NCBI GenBank assembly: GCA_026770025.1 | Contig: JAMXDE010000044.1 | Coordinates: 310,001-374,000, forward strand | DNA: 64,000 nt | Direction: 5' to 3' | Source: Craspedostauros australis | Lineage: Eukaryota; Bacillariophyta; Bacillariophyceae; Mastogloiales; Achnanthaceae | Shown: piece by piece, positions 60,530 to 64,000 of the stretch | How the letters are laid out: every line of letters begins with the position of its first letter | Position numbering within the stretch: the first letter of the stretch is position 1 | The notes under the pieces: model-generated | The model's input: only the letters and a program-made list of their open reading frames with translations | What the model was told of the DNA's origin: nothing | The model's database searches: none | Made by a program: the position numbers and the translations under genes

Positions 60530-62593
60530 ATGGGACAGCAACGAGAGTCCAATACGTTCTCCGAAAGCAACAGCAGCACGATGGAGATCGACACAGCAAC
60601 GAAGCAGCTCGGTGCCATGTCGCTGCAGAGCGATAGGCAACGGCATTCGCAGACTCCGCACGATCACTACGGCTATCGAGATGATGGTGTTCATGATGGT
60701 GTTCATGGTGCTAATGACTATGGTGTTCATGGTGATCATGGTGATCACTCCCACACCATCAACCACACGAGCAACCACAACAGCATCCACAACAGCATCC
60801 ACACCAGCATTGATGACAACGACAACGACAACGACAACAGCGATGACAATCCCATCAGCTGCCACGGCGACGATGCGATGGACGAGGACTACAATGACAT
60901 CAACAACAACGCCAGCGCTGCAATGAGTGAGGATGCGGAAGACGATGCAGAGGACGACGAAGACTACAACGACGATGAGAGCATCAACTCGCTGGAGGGC
61001 TTCGAACGGCACACCTCCAGAACCAGGGCTCTCAAGTTCGTCGCTAAGGCGCCTGAATCAGCAGCGGACGCAACCCCGGCAGCCAATGCAGAACTCGAGG
61101 GGGGCTCCAGATCCCCACTGCCTCCTTCCGCCGCATCGTCCCCAATGCAGCCAGGGGGGCTCAGCAGCGGCCTCAGCAGCGGCAGCAGCAGCCACAGCAG
61201 GAAGCAACGCAAGAAAATCAAGAAGCACAAGCAATCAAAAGCCAAAAAGAGCAAGGCGGCCTCGCTCCCGGAATCTGGGATGCAGCAGTCGCAACAATCG
61301 CAGCAGTCGCACTCTCCGCCACCCTGGATGGACGACTCGTCGATGAGGTCGCAGCATCACATGATGGATGACTCCTCCATGCACTCCGTCAGCCACCACA
61401 CCTCCCTCACCTCGCCGCCACCTCTCACGCCGCTCACCCCCAGCACCAGCACGCGCTACTTCGCCGACGATTCCTCCATCCGCTCCGTCAGCCGCCGCAC
61501 GACGGGGCAGGTCATCCTCACGGGCGATTCCATGCGGTCCACCAGCCTGCGCACAGCGCTCAGGGAGGCCGACGGCTCCGTGCGCTCCTACGCTCAAGGC
61601 AACAGCAAGCATTCCCGCACCGACTCCATGCCCAGCCTCGCATCGTACAGCGTCGCCTCCGTCAGCATCAACACGCAGCATTCCGCCTCGTCGTCCGTGC
61701 GCGGGATCAACAACGCGGATTCCGGTTGCGGCCTTCGTGCGGCCGGTCGTCGCGGTCATCACAACGGTCGCAGCGATGACGACGGTCAGCTCGACAGCGA
61801 TCGTGACGACGATTGTGACGATGATTGTAATGGCGGCCAGCAGGGTCGAGACAATCGTCGGAGCAACACAGGCGACGACGATGATGACCACAATGATGAC
61901 GATGACAGCGATGATAGCGACGACGACGATATTGAATTACTGGGCAGTCGTCCGCCGTTGACCAAACGACCCATGCAATTTCGGATACAGCCGGATCCAA
62001 CCTTGCCACCTGACATGATCGACACGATGTCAGCAGCTGACGATGCCTACGGCGACCCCAACTTGCTGCACAGGCGCCTTTCCTTGCCCGGTGGATTGCT
62101 CATGTCCGCACCATTCTGCGGCGACGATGGTCCGAACAGCCGCGGCAACGATGATGGCAACGCTGCCGACCACAACATGGGCGATGCCAGCATGCAAAGA
62201 CCGCTGTCACGATCGCAGAGCCATGTGCAGCATCGTCGGCACGTGCGGCCGTATTCCTTCTCCTTCAGCACGCCACCTCCGCCGCCGTTGCCACCGAACA
62301 TCCAGTACGTCTCGAGCCCGTACGCGTCGATAGAGAAGAACGAGGTGCGTCCAACCTACGTGCCCAAGACGCGCTCGCAGGAGGCCCGCTGGGAAACCAG
62401 CCCCAAGACCAAAACGACCAAACCATTCAGCAGAGCCGTCCCGGTCTCGGATCTCGTCCCGCCGCGACGATACGCCGAGCAGCAGCAGCCATCGCCGGGA
62501 CGGTCTTCATCGGACCATCCGCCGTCGCATCCGCCGCGACGATCCAGCGGATTCATGAACCCCAACCAGCTCTCGGAGCGGCGCTTCAAATGA
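60530..62593 (+). CDS. Long intrinsically disordered protein with D-S-(M/I)-R-S repeats
   Basis: 687 residues from ATG 60530 (AAGAATGGG); the open frame runs upstream to a TTG. No globular domain recognised. Regions in order: a polar N-terminus; an Asn/His/Asp-rich stretch with HDGVHDGVHG- and NSIHNSIH-type repeats; an acidic part (EDAEDDAEDDED); a strongly basic cluster near residue 235 (RKQRKKIKKHKQSKAKKSK) that should act as a nuclear signal. Next is a Ser/Pro/Gln region with at least five copies of a short motif (DDSSMRS, DDSSMHSVS, DDSSIRSVS, GDSMRSTS, DGSVRSYA). A second acidic run (DDDDDHNDDDDSDDSDDDD) follows, then a Pro-rich and basic C-terminus. A nuclear or chromatin-associated scaffold, phosphorylated at the Ser repeats, is only inferred. 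Confidence 0.7.
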   Translation: MGQQRESNTFSESNSSTMEIDTATKQLGAMSLQSDRQRHSQTPHDHYGYRDDGVHDGVHGANDYGVHGDHGDHSHTINHTSNHNSIHNSIHTSIDDNDNDNDNSDDNPISCHGDDAMDEDYNDINNNASAAMSEDAEDDAEDDEDYNDDESINSLEGFERHTSRTRALKFVAKAPESAADATPAANAELEGGSRSPLPPSAASSPMQPGGLSSGLSSGSSSHSRKQRKKIKKHKQSKAKKSKAASLPESGMQQSQQSQQSHSPPPWMDDSSMRSQHHMMDDSSMHSVSHHTSLTSPPPLTPLTPSTSTRYFADDSSIRSVSRRTTGQVILTGDSMRSTSLRTALREADGSVRSYAQGNSKHSRTDSMPSLASYSVASVSINTQHSASSSVRGINNADSGCGLRAAGRRGHHNGRSDDDGQLDSDRDDDCDDDCNGGQQGRDNRRSNTGDDDDDHNDDDDSDDSDDDDIELLGSRPPLTKRPMQFRIQPDPTLPPDMIDTMSAADDAYGDPNLLHRRLSLPGGLLMSAPFCGDDGPNSRGNDDGNAADHNMGDASMQRPLSRSQSHVQHRRHVRPYSFSFSTPPPPPLPPNIQYVSSPYASIEKNEVRPTYVPKTRSQEARWETSPKTKTTKPFSRAVPVSDLVPPRRYAEQQQPSPGRSSSDHPPSHPPRRSSGFMNPNQLSERRFK

Positions 62594-63915
62594 TTTGTGA
62601 TGATGCGGCAGCGCAATGAATCTTTCCCCATTTGATCGCCACGCAGAAGGATCTCTGAGAACGACTCGCTCATTCGCGAACCTTCAAGGTGTCCCACGAT
62701 CAATGTTGCTCGTCCGCATGCACCAGAACAATCCATCCATGGTGGCGGCGATGTCAGCACAGCAGAATACACAGCCTGGGCAGGATGCAGAGAGCACATA
62801 CATATGGTAGAGTAGATTAGGTAGAGCAGGACAAGATCATCTTGCGTACAGTATAGCACAACTGCAGTACTCTATGGAACAGAAACTTGCGTAGCTTTGC
62901 ACAGCATACGAGTCGGCATCACACGAACCGCTTTCGTTGTTGATGTTGGAACCGCCCACTGCGGCTGCTGCAACAGGAGCCCATGCACGATGATCAATGC
63001 AACGAGTGTGTACTATTGATAGAGCATGGTCCCAATGGAGTGACTCGAGGCGGTTCTGTCTTGTTGTGCAACAACAACCAAACTCATCGCCACGTCTGCG
63101 TTCAGCGCCAAGAACAAAATGTTGCTCCTCGTGTCACAAATCATGAATGGCTGTAAATATTCATTCTGTGCTGAAACAATTTCAACATCAAATGCCCATT
63201 TTGCTATGTTGAATCGTTCGTTTATTCGTTGGATCACGAATAATTTGGAGACTGGCGCAACGAAGTTCGCAGGTCACTCCCAAAATATGACATCGTCAGG
63301 CGCTTCTGGTGGCGCAAAAGAAGAGCGGAAGGTATCACTGGCGCGGAACAGAACAAGGAGATGACCACGTCGTCACGTCGTCGTGCCACGGCTGATTGGT
63401 ACGACTACCGGTACGAATGAAGAGAATCATGACCTTCACGCAGATCAAGCCGAATCCACCAGAATCCACCAAGAAGAAGAACAAGAGAACGCAGACAACA
63501 AAGCAGCCAACCCCGTTAGGCTGTTCCCGAATCCCAGCGTCAGCAATCGTGGTGGAGGTGACAAAAAGACAACAAGCAGCCACAGCATTGGCTCCTCTCC
63601 TTGCGCATGGGACTTCAAAGAGAGAGAGAGAGAGAGAGAGATGCAGAGAGGGAAGGAGTGGTAAAACATCATACTCTGCTCTAGCTCCTATTCCATACTA
63701 CTATTGCAATACCACACAACGACACCCTCAACCCACCCAGCAAGAAACGCTTCTGTGTCAACAAATGTCAATAAAGCACAGAGAGGACAGGAAGCAAAGA
63801 AAGCAAAGAAAGCAACGAAAGGACAAGTGAACTGGATGTGCCACAGGTCGCAGAGCAACATCTCTTGGACTACAATACTCACAGAGAGAGTTGCACACAA
63901 CGTTCATGAAACACA
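62594..63915. other. Intergenic region
   Basis: No gene supported. Contains a GA microsatellite (63619-63641) and small AAGCAAAGAAAGCAA repeats (63791-63815). The last part reads like a 5' leader. Confidence 0.5.
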
Positions 63916-64000
63916 ATGGCGGCCTCTTTGACATCGGAGTCCAGCGCCCGACCAAGTTCACAGCAACAGCGGGAGTCGCAACAGCAGGAGTCGCAACAGA
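63916..64000 (+). CDS. Start of a Gln/Ser-rich protein, runs off window
   Basis: ATG 63916 in a good context (ACACAATGGCGG) opens a frame to the window edge: MAASLTSESSARPSS, then Gln/Glu/Ser repeats encoded by a 15-bp unit (CAACAGCGGGAGTCG-like). Too little to assign. Confidence 0.45.
   Translation, partial: MAASLTSESSARPSSQQQRESQQQESQQ

Noticed and set aside
63617-63642. GA-rich tract as a possible regulatory element
   Set aside because: Simple microsatellite; similar tracts occur at random places (59205, 36645).
1-64000. tRNA, rRNA or CRISPR features
   Set aside because: No tRNA-like arm pattern, rRNA core sequence, or regularly spaced repeat array was found by eye.

Overview
This window reads as nuclear DNA of a stramenopile alga, most likely a diatom. 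That is an inference from several things seen together. The Ty1/copia element has the integrase-side and reverse-transcriptase signature of diatom CoDi-type elements. There is a broken secreted gene built of PT-rich linkers and C-x5-C repeats, a style common in diatoms. There is a heat-shock-factor gene, genes have short GT-AG introns (about 230-390 bp), and 5' leaders are rich in CA/CAA. No rRNA, tRNA or CRISPR was seen.

Layout. 0-1.7 kb: 3' part of a mariner-like transposase. 3.0-14.3 kb: a minus-strand Cys-rich secreted-protein gene cut in two by a whole-looking, young 8.5-kb copia element (713-bp LTRs, 5-bp target duplication). 15.3-17.8 kb: importin alpha (four exons). 18.4-20.7 kb: a two-exon gene joining a DJ-1/PfpI domain without its nucleophile cysteine to a long basic, coiled-coil extension. 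21.4-25.0 kb: two convergent SET-domain genes. 25.9-33.0 kb: two piggyBac elements, a younger one nested in an old decayed one. 34.1-35.7 kb: third SET gene. 37.2-38.6 kb: cytochrome P450. 40.3-40.6 kb: a small inverted-repeat element. 41.8-43.6 kb: fourth SET gene. 44.3-45.4 kb: MoaC-type molybdenum-cofactor enzyme. 48.0-48.9 kb: organellar ClpP. 49.3-51.4 kb: diacylglycerol/sphingosine-type lipid kinase. 52.2-53.9 kb: heat-shock factor (two exons). 53.9-60.5 kb: no gene I can support. 60.5-62.6 kb: a long disordered basic/acidic protein. 63.9 kb to the edge: the start of another gene.

The most unusual host content is the local family of four secretory-pathway SET-domain proteins (RLSMT/SETD3-like fold) within 22 kb. 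All have an N-terminal signal peptide or anchor, one ends in an RDEL-type ER-retention tetrapeptide, and one has lost the two most diagnostic catalytic/cofactor residues. This suggests protein lysine methylation, and a pseudo-enzyme relative, on the lumenal side of the secretory system. The DJ-1 fusion is a second candidate for undescribed biology. Genes were modelled by eye: exon joins were accepted only where GT-AG sites, reading phase and family alignment all agree. Several reading frames begin with TTG or GTG when taken at full length; for those I used the first in-frame ATG.
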